Shown here: positions 8,991 through 18,020 of the stretch, piece by piece
Layout: the number at the start of each line of letters is the position of its first letter
How positions within the stretch are numbered: position 1 is the stretch's first letter
DNA from: Cupriavidus gilardii
GTDB taxonomy: Bacteria > Pseudomonadota > Gammaproteobacteria > Burkholderiales > Burkholderiaceae
NCBI RefSeq assembly: GCF_008801915.1
Contig: NZ_VZOV01000002.1
Location: forward strand, 372,001 to 436,000
DNA: 64,000 bases
Direction of reading: 5' to 3'
Made by a program: the position numbers and the translations under genes
Notes under the pieces: model-generated
What the model saw: the letters and a program-made list of their open reading frames with translations, nothing else
Databases searched by the model: none
What the model was told of the DNA's origin: nothing

Positions 8991-10238
8991 ATGTTCGAAC
9001 GCAGCCGCTACACGATCGACCAGATCGATCCCGAACTCTGGTCCGCCATCCAGCAGGAAAATCAGCGCCAGGAAGACCATATCGAGCTGATCGCCTCCGA
9101 GAACTACACCTCGCCGGCCGTGATGGCCGCCCAGGGGTCGCAGTTGACCAACAAGTACGCCGAGGGCTATCCCGGCAAGCGCTATTACGGCGGCTGCGAA
9201 TATGTCGACGTCGTCGAGCAGCTGGCGATCGATCGCGTCAAGCAGCTGTTCGGCGCCGAGGCCGCCAACGTGCAGCCGAATTCGGGCTCGCAGGCCAACC
9301 AGGGCGTGTTCTTCGCCGTGCTCAAGCCGGGCGACACGATCATGGGCATGAGCCTGGCCGAAGGCGGCCACCTGACCCACGGCATGGCGCTGAACATGAG
9401 CGGCAAGTGGTTCAACGTGGTCAGCTACGGCCTGAACGCCGACGAGGACATCGACTACGGCGCGCTGGAAAAGCTGGCCCAGGAAAAGAAGCCGAAGCTG
9501 ATCATCGCCGGCGCGTCGGCCTTCTCGCTGCGCATCGACTTCGAGCGCATCGCCGCGGTGGCCAGGTCGGTCGGCGCCTATTTCATGGTCGACATGGCGC
9601 ACTACGCGGGCCTGATCGCCGCGGGCGTCTACCCGAACCCGGTGCCGCACGCCGACTTCGTCACCACCACCACGCACAAGAGTCTGCGCGGCCCGCGCGG
9701 CGGCGTGATCCTGATGAAGGCCGAACATGAGAAGGCCATCAACTCGGCGATCTTCCCCGGCATCCAGGGCGGCCCGCTGATGCACGTGATCGCCGGCAAG
9801 GCGGTCGCGTTCAAGGAAGCGCTGTCGCCGGAGTTCAAGGCCTATCAGCAGCAGGTCGTCAAGAACGCCCAGGCGCTGGCCGACACGCTGATCGCGCGCG
9901 GCCTGCGCATCGTCTCGGGCCGCACCGAGAGCCACGTGATGCTGGTCGACCTGCGCGCCAAGCAGATCACCGGCAAGGAAGCCGAGAAGATCCTCGGCGA
10001 CGCCCATATCACGGTCAACAAGAACGCGATCCCGAACGATCCGGAAAAGCCGTTCGTGACCTCGGGCATCCGCCTGGGCTCGCCGGCGATGACCACGCGC
10101 GGCTTCAAGGAAGAGGAAGCGCGCCAGGTCGCCAACCTGATCGCCGACGTGCTGGACAACCCGCACGACGCCGCCAACATTGCGCGCGTGCGCGAGCAGG
10201 TCGCGGCGCTGACCAAGCGCTTCCCGGTCTACGGCTGA
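8991..10238 (+). CDS. glyA: Serine hydroxymethyltransferase
   Basis: GlyA interconverts serine and glycine while loading tetrahydrofolate with a one-carbon unit. The 415-residue protein is full length, with the PLP-binding lysine Lys230 in [14 protein letters not shown] and the N-terminal conserved [10 protein letters not shown]. The ATG at 8991 starts the family-typical [10 protein letters not shown]; the in-frame sequence upstream is the riboswitch leader. No clear Shine-Dalgarno is seen just before the ATG. Control by the ZTP riboswitch fits the enzyme's role in one-carbon supply. nrdR follows after 70 bases. Confidence 0.97.
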   Translation: MFERSRYTIDQIDPELWSAIQQENQRQEDHIELIASENYTSPAVMAAQGSQLTNKYAEGYPGKRYYGGCEYVDVVEQLAIDRVKQLFGAEAANVQPNSGSQANQGVFFAVLKPGDTIMGMSLAEGGHLTHGMALNMSGKWFNVVSYGLNADEDIDYGALEKLAQEKKPKLIIAGASAFSLRIDFERIAAVARSVGAYFMVDMAHYAGLIAAGVYPNPVPHADFVTTTTHKSLRGPRGGVILMKAEHEKAINSAIFPGIQGGPLMHVIAGKAVAFKEALSPEFKAYQQQVVKNAQALADTLIARGLRIVSGRTESHVMLVDLRAKQITGKEAEKILGDAHITVNKNAIPNDPEKPFVTSGIRLGSPAMTTRGFKEEEARQVANLIADVLDNPHDAANIARVREQVAALTKRFPVYG

Positions 10239-10308
10239 TCGGCCGTCGCCGCGCGCCGCCGATTGCCGGCGGCGCGCGGCCGCTCAACCTCCGCCTCCAG
10301 GTGGTCCG

Positions 10309-10773
10309 ATGAAATGTCCCTTCTGCGGTCACTCCAATACCCAGGTGCTCGACACCCGCATGTCCGAGGAAGGCGACACCGTGCGCCGGCGCCGCCGTTG
10401 CGAGGCCTGCGACCGGCGCTTCACCACCTATGAGCGGATCGAGCTGTTCTTCCCTGCCATCGTCAAGAAGAACGGCAGCCGCGTCGATTACGCGCGCAGC
10501 AAGCTGAAGGATTCGATGCGGCTCGCGCTGCGCAAGCGGCCGGTGTCGGCCGAGGCCATCGACGAGGCGATCGCGCGCATCGAGGAAAAGCTGCTGGCGC
10601 TGGGACAGAAGGAAATCCCGAGCAGCCAGGTCGGCGAACTGGTGATGCGCGAACTGCGCAAGCTCGACAAGATCGCCTATATCCGATTCGCTTCGGTCTA
10701 TCGCAGCTTCGAGGACGTGTCCGAGTTCTCCGACGTGCTGGCCGAGGTCAGCTCGCCCAACGGCAAGCGCTGA
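10309..10773 (+). CDS. nrdR: Transcriptional repressor NrdR
   Basis: NrdR is a zinc-ribbon and ATP-cone repressor of ribonucleotide reductase genes that reads the ATP/dATP balance. The 154-residue protein has zinc ligands Cys3, Cys6, Cys31 and Cys34, followed by the ATP-cone domain. Its position directly after glyA is common in proteobacteria. Confidence 0.97.
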   Translation: MKCPFCGHSNTQVLDTRMSEEGDTVRRRRRCEACDRRFTTYERIELFFPAIVKKNGSRVDYARSKLKDSMRLALRKRPVSAEAIDEAIARIEEKLLALGQKEIPSSQVGELVMRELRKLDKIAYIRFASVYRSFEDVSEFSDVLAEVSSPNGKR

Positions 10774-10855
10774 GGTGGCGCCGAGGGGCGCAGCGGCCTT
10801 GCTCGTGGTCGTTGCCGCCGCCGTTGCGGCCACCCTTGCCGCTGTTGCAAACCTT

Positions 10856-10877
10856 GTCGAATCCTCCACGATTCGAC
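10856..10877. other. Perfect 8-bp inverted repeat between nrdR and pilV
   Basis: GTCGAATC and GATTCGAC flank a 6-base loop. There is no T run after it, so it is not a classical terminator; it could be an mRNA-end stem or a protein-binding site. No function is assigned. Confidence 0.4.
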
Positions 10878-10903
10878 ACCGGATCTCCGCCCGCTGACGA
10901 TTA

Positions 10904-10937
10904 CTCTGGTCCCCGCTTGTCACGCACAGGACCAGAG
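10904..10937 (+). promoter_or_regulatory. Hairpin that buries the pilV Shine-Dalgarno
   Basis: CTCTGGTCC (10904-10912) pairs perfectly with GGACCAGAG (10929-10937) across a 16-base loop. The pilV ribosome-binding site AGGA (10928-10931) lies at the loop edge and in the 3' arm, and the ATG is at 10940. Such a stem should limit ribosome access until melted or bound. It could be a thermometer-like or protein-controlled element; that is inference from the fold only. Confidence 0.5.
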
Positions 10938-10939
10938 CG

Positions 10940-11413
10940 ATGGTTGCGATCCCTTCGGCGGCTTCCCCTTCCTTTCTCTACCGATCTGCTGGCGGGCGCG
11001 TGCGGCGCCGCGGCTACCTGCTGATCGAATCCTTGATCGCACTGGCGGTGCTGGGCATCGGCCTGCTGCCGCTGGCCCGGCTCGGCCCGGCCGCGCTGCA
11101 ATGGTGGCGTGATCCCTTGCTGATCGGCCAGGCGCTGCGGCTCGCCGGCGAGGGCGCGGAACTCGCCGGGCTGGCGGGGCCGGATGCGCTGCCCGATCCC
11201 GCCAGGCTTCCGGCAGTCTCGCAAGCCGGCGGCCTGCCGGCGCCACGCTGGTGCGCATCGGTACCGGCCGACGCGGCGCAGTCCGACTGTCCGGCCGGCC
11301 AGCGCGTCGTCGTGGTCGGCCCCCTGGCTTCATCGCCAGGCTCGCGCAGCGAGGCAGGCGTCGCCCCTTCCCGGACCGCGTTGCGCGCGATCGCGCTGCG
11401 GCTGCGGCCATGA
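10940..11413 (+). CDS. pilV: Type IV pilus minor pilin PilV-like
   Basis: This 157-residue protein has a prepilin leader: basic RVRRRG, cleavage expected after Gly25, then YLLIESLIALAVLGIGLLPL with glutamate at mature position 5. PilV-type minor pilins help prime pilus assembly. The rest is short, Ala/Gly/Pro-rich and poorly conserved. It begins a run of five overlapping pilin-like genes. Its stop overlaps the pilW start (ATGA). Confidence 0.8.
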   Translation: MVAIPSAASPSFLYRSAGGRVRRRGYLLIESLIALAVLGIGLLPLARLGPAALQWWRDPLLIGQALRLAGEGAELAGLAGPDALPDPARLPAVSQAGGLPAPRWCASVPADAAQSDCPAGQRVVVVGPLASSPGSRSEAGVAPSRTALRAIALRLRP

Positions 11414-12411
11414 GTGCGATCGTGCTCGGCGGGCCCACGTCCTCGTCGGCCGCGGGCCGCGGCAGGGCGATGCCACGGCGTGCGCGTATGCCCGCCGGAT
11501 CGTCGCTGGTCGACGTGATGGTCGGCCTGCTGCTCGGCACGCTGGCGACCGGCGCTGCGGTGACGGTCTTCCTGACGGTGCGTTCCGCCTACGCAATCGC
11601 GGCCGAGCAGCGCGAGCTCGAACAGCGCGGCGCCGCCCTGCTCGACGCGATTGCCGCGCTGCTGCGCCACGCGGGCTGGCATCCGGATCCGACCACTGCC
11701 CTGCCTCCGCCGCTGAGCGGCCGCGACGACTGCGGCCAACCGAGGCTCGGCGGCACGCTCGCTTGCGACAAACCCGGCGTCGCCGGCAGCGATGCGCTGC
11801 TGATCCGCTTCGGCGGCGATCATCCGGCCGGCGATCCGGCGCTGCCGGACCGCTATCTGACCGACTGCAGCGGATACCCCGTCCCCATCGCGGCCGCCCC
11901 TGTTGAAACCAGGCCGGCATCGGCGCCGCCAGCGGCGGACTATCTGACCGCCAATCTGCTGTACGTCGCCGACGGTGCCGACGGCGAGCCGCAGTTGCTG
12001 TGCCGCTACCCGGGGCGCGGCGATGGAGGCAACGGTGGCGGCAGCGCTGGCAGGACCTGGAGCACAGGGGCGCTGGCCCGCGGCGTCGAGACCCTGCAGC
12101 TGCGCTATGGCATCGACCGCGATGGCGATGGCCGCGTCGACGCCTTCCTGCGCGCCAGCGAGCTCGCCGTGGCCGGACCCGGTGCGTGGTGCAGCGTGTT
12201 GGCCGTGCAGATCGCGCTGGTGCTGCGCACCGGTGCCGGCACGGCTGCTGCGCCGCGGCCGATGCTGCCTCTGCTGCCCGCGCGCATGGCCGGTGAGCAG
12301 GGCGACGATATCGTGTTCCGGCCGCGCTCCCGGCCCAACGCATCGAGGCGGGTCTTCGCCACCACGGTATGGCTGCGCAATGCGCCGTTCTGCGCGGGGT
12401 CGCCATGTTGA
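11410..12411 (+). CDS. pilW: Type IV pilus minor pilin PilW-like
   Basis: The ATG at 11410 overlaps the pilV stop and gives 333 residues. An N-terminal basic stretch of about 30 residues precedes SSLVDVMVGLLLGTLATGAAV, where expected cleavage after Gly30 would leave Asp, not Glu, at mature position 5. The later part includes RYGIDRDGDGRVDAFLRAS and VQIALVLRTG, both typical of PilW. The Glu-to-Asp change and long leader are unusual but the hydrophobic helix and context support the call. Confidence 0.78.
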   Translation: MSAIVLGGPTSSSAAGRGRAMPRRARMPAGSSLVDVMVGLLLGTLATGAAVTVFLTVRSAYAIAAEQRELEQRGAALLDAIAALLRHAGWHPDPTTALPPPLSGRDDCGQPRLGGTLACDKPGVAGSDALLIRFGGDHPAGDPALPDRYLTDCSGYPVPIAAAPVETRPASAPPAADYLTANLLYVADGADGEPQLLCRYPGRGDGGNGGGSAGRTWSTGALARGVETLQLRYGIDRDGDGRVDAFLRASELAVAGPGAWCSVLAVQIALVLRTGAGTAAAPRPMLPLLPARMAGEQGDDIVFRPRSRPNASRRVFATTVWLRNAPFCAGSPC

Positions 12412-13127
12412 AAGCCAAGGACGAGGCGAGGTCTCGGCAAGCTGAACGCGGCGCCATCACGCTGATTTCCGTGGTCGTGATGTCGACGCTGACGCTGGCC
12501 CTGGCCGGGGCGCTGTTCGTGCTGCTGCTGGCAGGACATCAGGCGATCGGCCAGCGGCTCGAACGCGAGATTGCGTTGCGCAACGCCGAGCTTGCACTGA
12601 CCGATGGCGAGCACGATCTGCGCGGCAACACGAAGGTGACGGCCAGCGCCGCGGCCAGCGCGGCATCGGCCTTGCCTGGCCATCGCTTCGCGGCCTGGCC
12701 TGCGCCCGGTCGTTGCGGCACGCAGGCGCAGCGCGGCTTGTGCAGCGCCGCCGTGGGGCAGCCGCCGCCGTGGCGGGCCTGGATGGGGGTGGGCCCGCCT
12801 GCCGACGACATCGGCATCCCGATCGGATCGGCGACCGGCGCGACGCTGCCCGTCATCCCTGCGGAGATGGCCGGCGCGACCACGGTGCCGCGCTATCTGA
12901 TCGAACGGCTGCCGCAAAAGGACACCGGCGCATCGGCGCCCGCCGGCGTGCACGCGCAGCGCTACCGCATCACCGCACTGGGCCAGGGACGCGATCCTGC
13001 CGCCCGTGTCGTGCTGCAAACCGAATGGATCGATCCGTCTGCACGCGACGGCGCCGCAAGCCAGCCGGGACCCGCCGGCATCCGGCGCCTGGGCTGGCGC
13101 GAACTCGTGCCGCCATATCCGCCATGA
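12405..13127 (+). CDS. pilX: Type IV pilus minor pilin PilX-like
   Basis: This 240-residue protein overlaps pilW by seven bases. It has the leader ending RQAERG and helix AITLISVVVMSTLTLALAGALF. As in many PilX proteins the +5 glutamate is absent. A later segment, RYLIERLPQ..YRITALGQGRD, matches the ending of PilX-family proteins. The ATG at 12405 is preferred to an upstream in-frame ATG at 12369 because it gives a normal prepilin leader. Its stop overlaps the pilE start (ATGA). Confidence 0.75.
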   Translation: MLKAKDEARSRQAERGAITLISVVVMSTLTLALAGALFVLLLAGHQAIGQRLEREIALRNAELALTDGEHDLRGNTKVTASAAASAASALPGHRFAAWPAPGRCGTQAQRGLCSAAVGQPPPWRAWMGVGPPADDIGIPIGSATGATLPVIPAEMAGATTVPRYLIERLPQKDTGASAPAGVHAQRYRITALGQGRDPAARVVLQTEWIDPSARDGAASQPGPAGIRRLGWRELVPPYPP

Positions 13128-13567
13128 TCGTGCCCCGCCCCGCCGCCTTCACACTGATCGAGCTGTTGGTGGCGATCACCATCGCTGCCATCGTTGCCGG
13201 CCTCGCGGCCGCCAGCTGGCATCGGCACCTGCAGCGCAGCTGGCGCGTGCAGGCGCGCACCGCGATGATCGCGGCGATGCTCGAGCTGCAGCGCCACGCG
13301 ATGGCCCGCGGCAGCTTCGCCGACGACGGCGGGCGCCGGCCGGCCGGAACCTGGCCACAGTGGCTGCCGGCGCCGCCGGCGCGACCGCAATACCGTCTCG
13401 CGGCGCTGCCCTGCACCGATGCCGGCCTCGACCGTTGCATCGAACTGCATGCCGCGCCCCAATGGCCGGACCCCGCCTGCGGCACGCTGATCCTGCGCAG
13501 CGGCGGGGAGTGGCTGATCGAATCGGCGGACATGGCGGGCCCCGTACCATGGCCCGCAGGGTGCTGA
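13124..13567 (+). CDS. pilE: Type IV pilin PilE-like minor pilin
   Basis: The 147-residue product has a very short leader (seven or eight residues) and the motif AAFTLIELLVAITIAAIVAG. The predicted -1 residue is alanine instead of the usual glycine, with glutamate at mature position 5. The ARTAMIAAMLELQRHAMARG region matches PilE-type minor pilins, and two cysteines in the C-terminal half (PCTDAGLDRC) may form the D-region disulfide. It overlaps the next gene by 19 bases. Confidence 0.72.
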   Translation: MIVPRPAAFTLIELLVAITIAAIVAGLAAASWHRHLQRSWRVQARTAMIAAMLELQRHAMARGSFADDGGRRPAGTWPQWLPAPPARPQYRLAALPCTDAGLDRCIELHAAPQWPDPACGTLILRSGGEWLIESADMAGPVPWPAGC

Positions 13568-14163
13568 GCGCGCGGCGCGGCGATCGCCGGCGGCACGGCG
13601 CAGGCAATACGGGGGCCACGCTGATCGAATCGCTGGCCGCGCTTGCCATCACGGCAATGCTGGCCGCCGCCAGCTATCCGTCGTATCGCGATGCGCTGGA
13701 GCGCCAGCAGGTCCGCGTCGCCGCCGACCTGCTGGCGGCCTCGATCGAGACGGCGCGCGCATTCGCGCTGGCCAGGCGCGGCAACGTCCTGCTGTCGCCG
13801 CGTCAAGGCTTCCCCGACTTCTCGCGCGGCTGGCGCATCGTCGCCGGAGAGGCCAATGAGCCCAATGAGCCCAATGAGCCCAATGAGGCCAACGAGATCG
13901 GCGAGGCCCCCGCGCTGTCCGTGGTGACCCTCGGCGCCGGCTGCCTGCGCGTCGCGCTGCGCGCCACGGACGGCAGCCACGCGCTGCGGCTGGCTCCTGT
14001 GGGATACTCTCGGTCGGAACGTGGCGGCTTCTATGCCGCCACCTTTACCCTGCGCTGCGGCCACGCGCAGCGTCAGGTCAGGCTCGGCGCGCTGGGCCGC
14101 CTGCGCATCTGTACGCCCGGGCAGGACACCGACTGCGACAGCCGGACCGACGCCGGGCCCTGA
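13549..14163 (+). CDS. fimT: FimT/GspH-type minor pilin
   Basis: This 204-residue protein has a basic leader and the motif TGATLIESLAALAITAML, with glutamate at mature position 5 if cut after Gly22. RVAADLLAASIETARAFALARRGNVLLSP is typical of FimT/GspH. It contains an insertion of five Asn-Glu triplets ((A/P)NE x5) from a 9-bp tandem repeat at 13852-13896. PilY1, which often sits in such clusters, is absent. It ends the pilin block; ribD follows after 155 bases. Confidence 0.75.
   Translation: MARRVLSARRGDRRRHGAGNTGATLIESLAALAITAMLAAASYPSYRDALERQQVRVAADLLAASIETARAFALARRGNVLLSPRQGFPDFSRGWRIVAGEANEPNEPNEPNEANEIGEAPALSVVTLGAGCLRVALRATDGSHALRLAPVGYSRSERGGFYAATFTLRCGHAQRQVRLGALGRLRICTPGQDTDCDSRTDAGP
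13852..13896 (+). repeat. 9-bp tandem repeat (5 units) inside fimT
   Basis: Five consecutive 9-base units of the form (G/C)CCAA(T/C)GAG encode (A/P)NE repeats. Three central units are identical. Because the unit is a multiple of three, copy-number change would alter protein length without a frameshift. Confidence 0.9.
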
Positions 14164-14207
14164 GCCACGCCGGCCCCGAAGCGCGGCCCGGCATGCCGGA
14201 TCCGACC

Positions 14208-14285
14208 ACGCCAGCCAACTACGCCAGAGCAATACGCCAACCCAATACGCCAGCCCATCGCGCCAGCCCATCGCGCCAGTCACCC
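14208..14285 (+). repeat. 13-bp degenerate tandem repeat (6 units) before ribD
   Basis: Six 13-base units related to ACGCCAGCCCAAT fill most of the gap between fimT and ribD, ending 32 bases before the ribD ATG. They are non-coding and would sit in the ribD leader if the transcript reads through from fimT. Confidence 0.85.
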
Positions 14286-14317
14286 CGTCAAGACAACCGG
14301 CAGGAAACCGCCCACTC

Positions 14318-15436
14318 ATGTTCTCCGAAACCGATCACGCCGCCATGCAGCAGGCCCTCGCGCTCGCCGCCCGCGGCATGTTCATCACCACGCCGAATCC
14401 GCGCGTGGGCTGTGTGCTGACCAAGGGCGGCAAGGTGATCGGCGAAGGCTATACGCAGCCCGCGGGCCAGGACCATGCGGAGATCCAGGCGCTGAAAAAC
14501 GCCGCCGCGCGCGGCATCGATGCTGCCGGGGCGACCGCCTACGTCACGCTCGAGCCATGCAGCCATTTCGGCCGGACACCGCCGTGCGCCGACGCGCTGG
14601 TGCGCGCCGGCGTCAAGCGCGTGGTCGCGGCGATGGAAGATCCGAATCCCACGGTATCGGGACGCGGCCTGCAGCGGCTGCGCGATGCCGGCATCGACGT
14701 GCGCTGCGGCCTGCTGGAGAAGGAAGCGCGCGATCTGAATATCGGCTTCGTCTCGCGCATGACGCGAGGGCTGCCGTGGGTCCGCGTCAAGGTCGCCGCC
14801 TCGCTCGATGGCGGCACCGCGCTGCACGACGGCACCAGCCAGTGGATCACCGGGCAGGCCGCGCGCGACGATGGCCATGCCTGGCGTGCCCGCGCCTGCG
14901 CGATCCTGACCGGCATCGGCACGGTGCGCGACGACGACCCGCAACTGACCGTGCGCGCCATCGACACGCCGCGCCAGCCGCAGCGCGTGCTGATCGACTC
15001 GCGCCTGGAGGTGCCACTGGACGCCCGCATGCTGGCGCCGGACACCGGGGATTTCGCCAAACCCGTACTGGTGTTCTGTGCGATCGACGACCGCGCGCGC
15101 CGCAGCGCGCTGGAGGCACGCGGCGCCGAAGTGGTGGTGCTGCCCAACGCGCACGGCAAGGTCGAGCTGCGCCGCATGCTGGAGGAACTGGGCCGGCGCG
15201 GCATCAACGAGCTGCATGTCGAGGCCGGCTTCAAGCTCAACGGGTCGCTGATCCGCGAGGGCTGCGCCGACGAATTGCTGATCTATCTGGCGCCCCGGCT
15301 GCTCGGCGACGCCCAGGGCATGTTCAACCTGCCGCCGCTGGCCCGGCTGCAGGACGCGCCGGCCTTCCGCTGGCACGACGTGCGGCAGATCGGCGACGAC
15401 CTGCGGCTGATCGCGCGCCGCCATCCGGCGAGCTGA
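14318..15436 (+). CDS. ribD: Bifunctional riboflavin deaminase/reductase RibD
   Basis: RibD carries out the deaminase and reductase steps that turn the GTP cyclohydrolase II product into 5-amino-6-ribitylamino-uracil phosphate. The 372-residue protein has the zinc deaminase site, His53-Ala-Glu55 with PCSHFGRTPPC (Cys81, Cys90), and a C-terminal reductase domain from about residue 150 (RVKVAASLDGG). The start follows an AGGAAA ribosome-binding site. It opens a riboflavin operon. Confidence 0.96.
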   Translation: MFSETDHAAMQQALALAARGMFITTPNPRVGCVLTKGGKVIGEGYTQPAGQDHAEIQALKNAAARGIDAAGATAYVTLEPCSHFGRTPPCADALVRAGVKRVVAAMEDPNPTVSGRGLQRLRDAGIDVRCGLLEKEARDLNIGFVSRMTRGLPWVRVKVAASLDGGTALHDGTSQWITGQAARDDGHAWRARACAILTGIGTVRDDDPQLTVRAIDTPRQPQRVLIDSRLEVPLDARMLAPDTGDFAKPVLVFCAIDDRARRSALEARGAEVVVLPNAHGKVELRRMLEELGRRGINELHVEAGFKLNGSLIREGCADELLIYLAPRLLGDAQGMFNLPPLARLQDAPAFRWHDVRQIGDDLRLIARRHPAS

Positions 15437-15521
15437 GCGGCACGTCATTCTTCGGGCTGCCAGCATGCCGCTTTCGCTTCCCCCTTTCGCTTTCCCCTTC
15501 TCTCTCCCTGCTGACCAGACC

Positions 15522-16160
15522 ATGTTTACTGGCATTGTGGCGGCCGTCGGCCGCATCGACTCCGTGACGCCGCTGGGCGACCAGAACTCCAACGACGCCG
15601 GCGTACGGCTGCAGATCGACGCGGGCGGGCTCGACCTGTCCGACGTGCAGATCGGCGACAGCATCGCCATCCAGGGCGCCTGCATGACCGTGGTGGCGAT
15701 GCAGCCCGGCCGGTTCGACGTCGAGGTCTCGCGCGAATCGCTGGACAAGACCACCGGCCTCGCGCAGCCTGGCCGCGTCAATCTGGAAAAGGCGCTGCGG
15801 CTGGCCGACCGGCTTGGCGGCCACCTGGTGTCCGGCCATGTCGACGGCCTGGGCGAGGTCACCCATTTCGCGCCGGTCGGCGAATCGCACGAGCTGCGCG
15901 TCAAGGCGCCGCGCGAGCTGGCGCGCTATCTGGCCTACAAGGGCTCGGTGGTGGTCAACGGCGTCTCGCTGACGGTCAACCGCGTGGCCGACCAGCCCGA
16001 CGGCTGCGAATTCTCGATCAACCTGATCCCCCACACGATCGAGGTGACCACGCTGCAGGACCTGCGCCCAGGCGCGAAGGTCAATCTGGAGATCGACCTG
16101 ATCGCCCGCTATGTCGAGCGGATGCTGAGCGCCGAGGGCAAGGCAGGCGAACGCCTCTGA
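15522..16160 (+). CDS. ribE: Riboflavin synthase, alpha subunit
   Basis: This enzyme dismutates two 6,7-dimethyl-8-ribityllumazine molecules into riboflavin. The 212-residue protein has the invariant MFTGIV start and two tandem lumazine-binding domains, the second beginning near LVSGHVDGLGEV. The longer in-frame start at 15465 is rejected because the MFTGIV N-terminus is functionally required in the family. It lies 85 bases after ribD. Confidence 0.96.
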   Translation: MFTGIVAAVGRIDSVTPLGDQNSNDAGVRLQIDAGGLDLSDVQIGDSIAIQGACMTVVAMQPGRFDVEVSRESLDKTTGLAQPGRVNLEKALRLADRLGGHLVSGHVDGLGEVTHFAPVGESHELRVKAPRELARYLAYKGSVVVNGVSLTVNRVADQPDGCEFSINLIPHTIEVTTLQDLRPGAKVNLEIDLIARYVERMLSAEGKAGERL

Positions 16161-16222
16161 CGGCCGGCACCGGCCGCGCAGGCCGGCCCGGCTGCCGAGG
16201 CCCAGGCCCGGCGCCGGGCCCC

Positions 16223-16249
16223 TTGCCCCCGGCTCGCATCGCGTACAAT
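16223..16249 (+). promoter_or_regulatory. Possible promoter ahead of ribBX
   Basis: A TACAAT -10 (16244-16249) is preceded by TTGCCC (16223-16228) with a short 15-base spacer, about 95 bases upstream of the ATG at 16343. The spacing is poor, so this is a weak call. I searched this gap for FMN-riboswitch landmarks and saw none. Confidence 0.35.
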
Positions 16250-16342
16250 GCCGGGTTAAACCGCGCGCCGCCCCGGCGCGCCGCAGTCGCCTCACGGGCA
16301 CCGCCCGGGGCCGCCCCCGCCAGACTTTCCTTTGCCTACCTC

Positions 16343-17452
16343 ATGACGATCGCCCCAACCGAAGACATCATTGCCGAGATCCGTGCCGGCCGCATGGTTA
16401 TCCTGGTCGACGAGGAAGACCGCGAGAACGAGGGGGATCTGGTGCTGGCGGCCGACTTCGTCACGCCCGAGGCGATCAACTTCATGGCCAAGTACGGCCG
16501 CGGCCTGATCTGCCTGACGCTGACGCCCGAGCGCTGCCGCCAGCTGGAACTGCATCCGATGGTCAGCCGCAACGGCACCCCGCACGGCACCGCCTTCACG
16601 GTGTCGATCGAGGCGGCCGAAGGCGTGACCACCGGCATTTCGGCGGCCGACCGCGCCCGCACCGTGCAGGCCGCCGTCGCGCGCGACGCCAGGCCCAGCG
16701 ATCTGGTCCAGCCCGGTCACATCTTCCCGCTGACCGCCCAGCCCGGCGGCGTGCTGATGCGCGCCGGCCATACCGAGGCGGGCTGCGACCTGGCCGCGCT
16801 GGCCGGCGTGACCCCGGCCGCGGTGATCTGCGAAATCATGAAGGACGACGGCACCATGGCGCGGCTGCCGGACCTGATCGAATTCGCCGAGCTGCACGGC
16901 CTGAAGATCGGCACCATCGCCGACCTGATCCACTACCGCAGCCGCACCGAATGCATCGTCGACCGCGTCGGCGAGCGCACCATGCAGACGCCGTACGGCA
17001 CCTTCCGCAGCATCGCCTACCGCGACAAGCCCAGCGGCCACGCCCATCTGGCGCTGATCAAGGGCGAACCGCAGCCCGACCGCGAAACGCTGGTGCGCGT
17101 GCACGAGCCGCTGTCGGTGCTGGACCTGCTCGAAGTCTCCCGCACCACCCACTCGTGGACCGTGCCGGCCTCGCTCGAGGCGATCGGCGCGGCCGACAGC
17201 GGCGTGATGGTGCTGCTGAACTGCGGCGACAGCGCCGAGCGGCTGTTCGCGCAATTCAGCGCGCTGGACGAGCCCCAGACGCGCGCCCCGCGCAAGCCGG
17301 ACCTGCGCACCTACGGCATCGGCGCGCAGATCCTGCGCGACGTGGGCGTCGGCAAGATGCGCGTGCTGGCCTCGCCGCGCAAGATGCCCAGCATGACCGG
17401 CTACGATCTCGAAGTGACTGGCTACCAGCCGATGAACGGCGACGACGACTGA
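16343..17452 (+). CDS. ribB: DHBP synthase with degenerate GTP cyclohydrolase II domain (RibBX type)
   Basis: The N-terminal half makes 3,4-dihydroxy-2-butanone 4-phosphate from ribulose 5-phosphate; its active-site EDRENEGD (residues 25-32) and [12 protein letters not shown] are intact. The C-terminal half is homologous to GTP cyclohydrolase II, but the zinc site is missing. Active RibA has a SEC..C.C cluster after VRVH, while here [15 protein letters not shown] has no cysteine. The second half is therefore probably not a cyclohydrolase, and a true RibA should be elsewhere. Such RibBX proteins are known in proteobacteria. The ATG at 16343 gives 369 residues. Confidence 0.92.
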   Translation: MTIAPTEDIIAEIRAGRMVILVDEEDRENEGDLVLAADFVTPEAINFMAKYGRGLICLTLTPERCRQLELHPMVSRNGTPHGTAFTVSIEAAEGVTTGISAADRARTVQAAVARDARPSDLVQPGHIFPLTAQPGGVLMRAGHTEAGCDLAALAGVTPAAVICEIMKDDGTMARLPDLIEFAELHGLKIGTIADLIHYRSRTECIVDRVGERTMQTPYGTFRSIAYRDKPSGHAHLALIKGEPQPDRETLVRVHEPLSVLDLLEVSRTTHSWTVPASLEAIGAADSGVMVLLNCGDSAERLFAQFSALDEPQTRAPRKPDLRTYGIGAQILRDVGVGKMRVLASPRKMPSMTGYDLEVTGYQPMNGDDD

Positions 17453-17519
17453 GCGCCCCCCCAACACCAGCGGCCGGCCCATCCCGGGCACGGCTGCCCA
17501 CCGAACCCTGGAGAACGAT

Positions 17520-18020
17520 ATGGATCACGGTTTCTACCCGAGCAACCTCGACGGCGAAGGCCTGCGCATCGGCATCGTGCAGGCGCGTTTCAACGAGCCG
17601 GTCTGCGACGAACTGCGTGAAGCCTGCCTGGCCGAGCTGGAAAAGCTGGGCATCGAAGGCGAAGACACGCTGGTGGTGACGGTGCCCGGCGCACTCGAAG
17701 TCCCGCTGGCGCTGCAGAAGATGGCCGAGAGCGGCCAGTTCGACGCGCTGATCGCGCTGGGCGCCGTGGTGCGGGGCGAAACCTACCACTTCGAACTGGT
17801 TTCGAACGAGTCGGGCGCGGGCATCACGCGCGTCGGCCTGGACTTCAACCTGCCGATCGCCAACGGCATCCTGACCGTCGATACCGACGCCCAGGCCCAT
17901 GCCCGCACCCGCGAGAAGGGCCGCGACTGCGCCCGTGCTGCGGTGGAAATGGCGAACCTGGTGGCGGCGCTCGATTCGCTGCGCGGCCAGGACGACGAGG
18001 ACGAGGACGACGATGAGTGA
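17520..18020 (+). CDS. ribH: 6,7-dimethyl-8-ribityllumazine synthase
   Basis: RibH condenses the pyrimidine intermediate with dihydroxybutanone phosphate. The 166-residue protein has the family motifs [12 protein letters not shown] and [14 protein letters not shown] with the catalytic His90. It ends in a strongly acidic tail, DDEDEDDDE. It overlaps nusB by eight bases, so the two are likely co-translated. Confidence 0.96.
   Translation: MDHGFYPSNLDGEGLRIGIVQARFNEPVCDELREACLAELEKLGIEGEDTLVVTVPGALEVPLALQKMAESGQFDALIALGAVVRGETYHFELVSNESGAGITRVGLDFNLPIANGILTVDTDAQAHARTREKGRDCARAAVEMANLVAALDSLRGQDDEDEDDDE

Noticed and set aside
16161..16342. FMN riboswitch before ribBX
   Set aside because: None of the conserved RFN-element segments were found in the gap.
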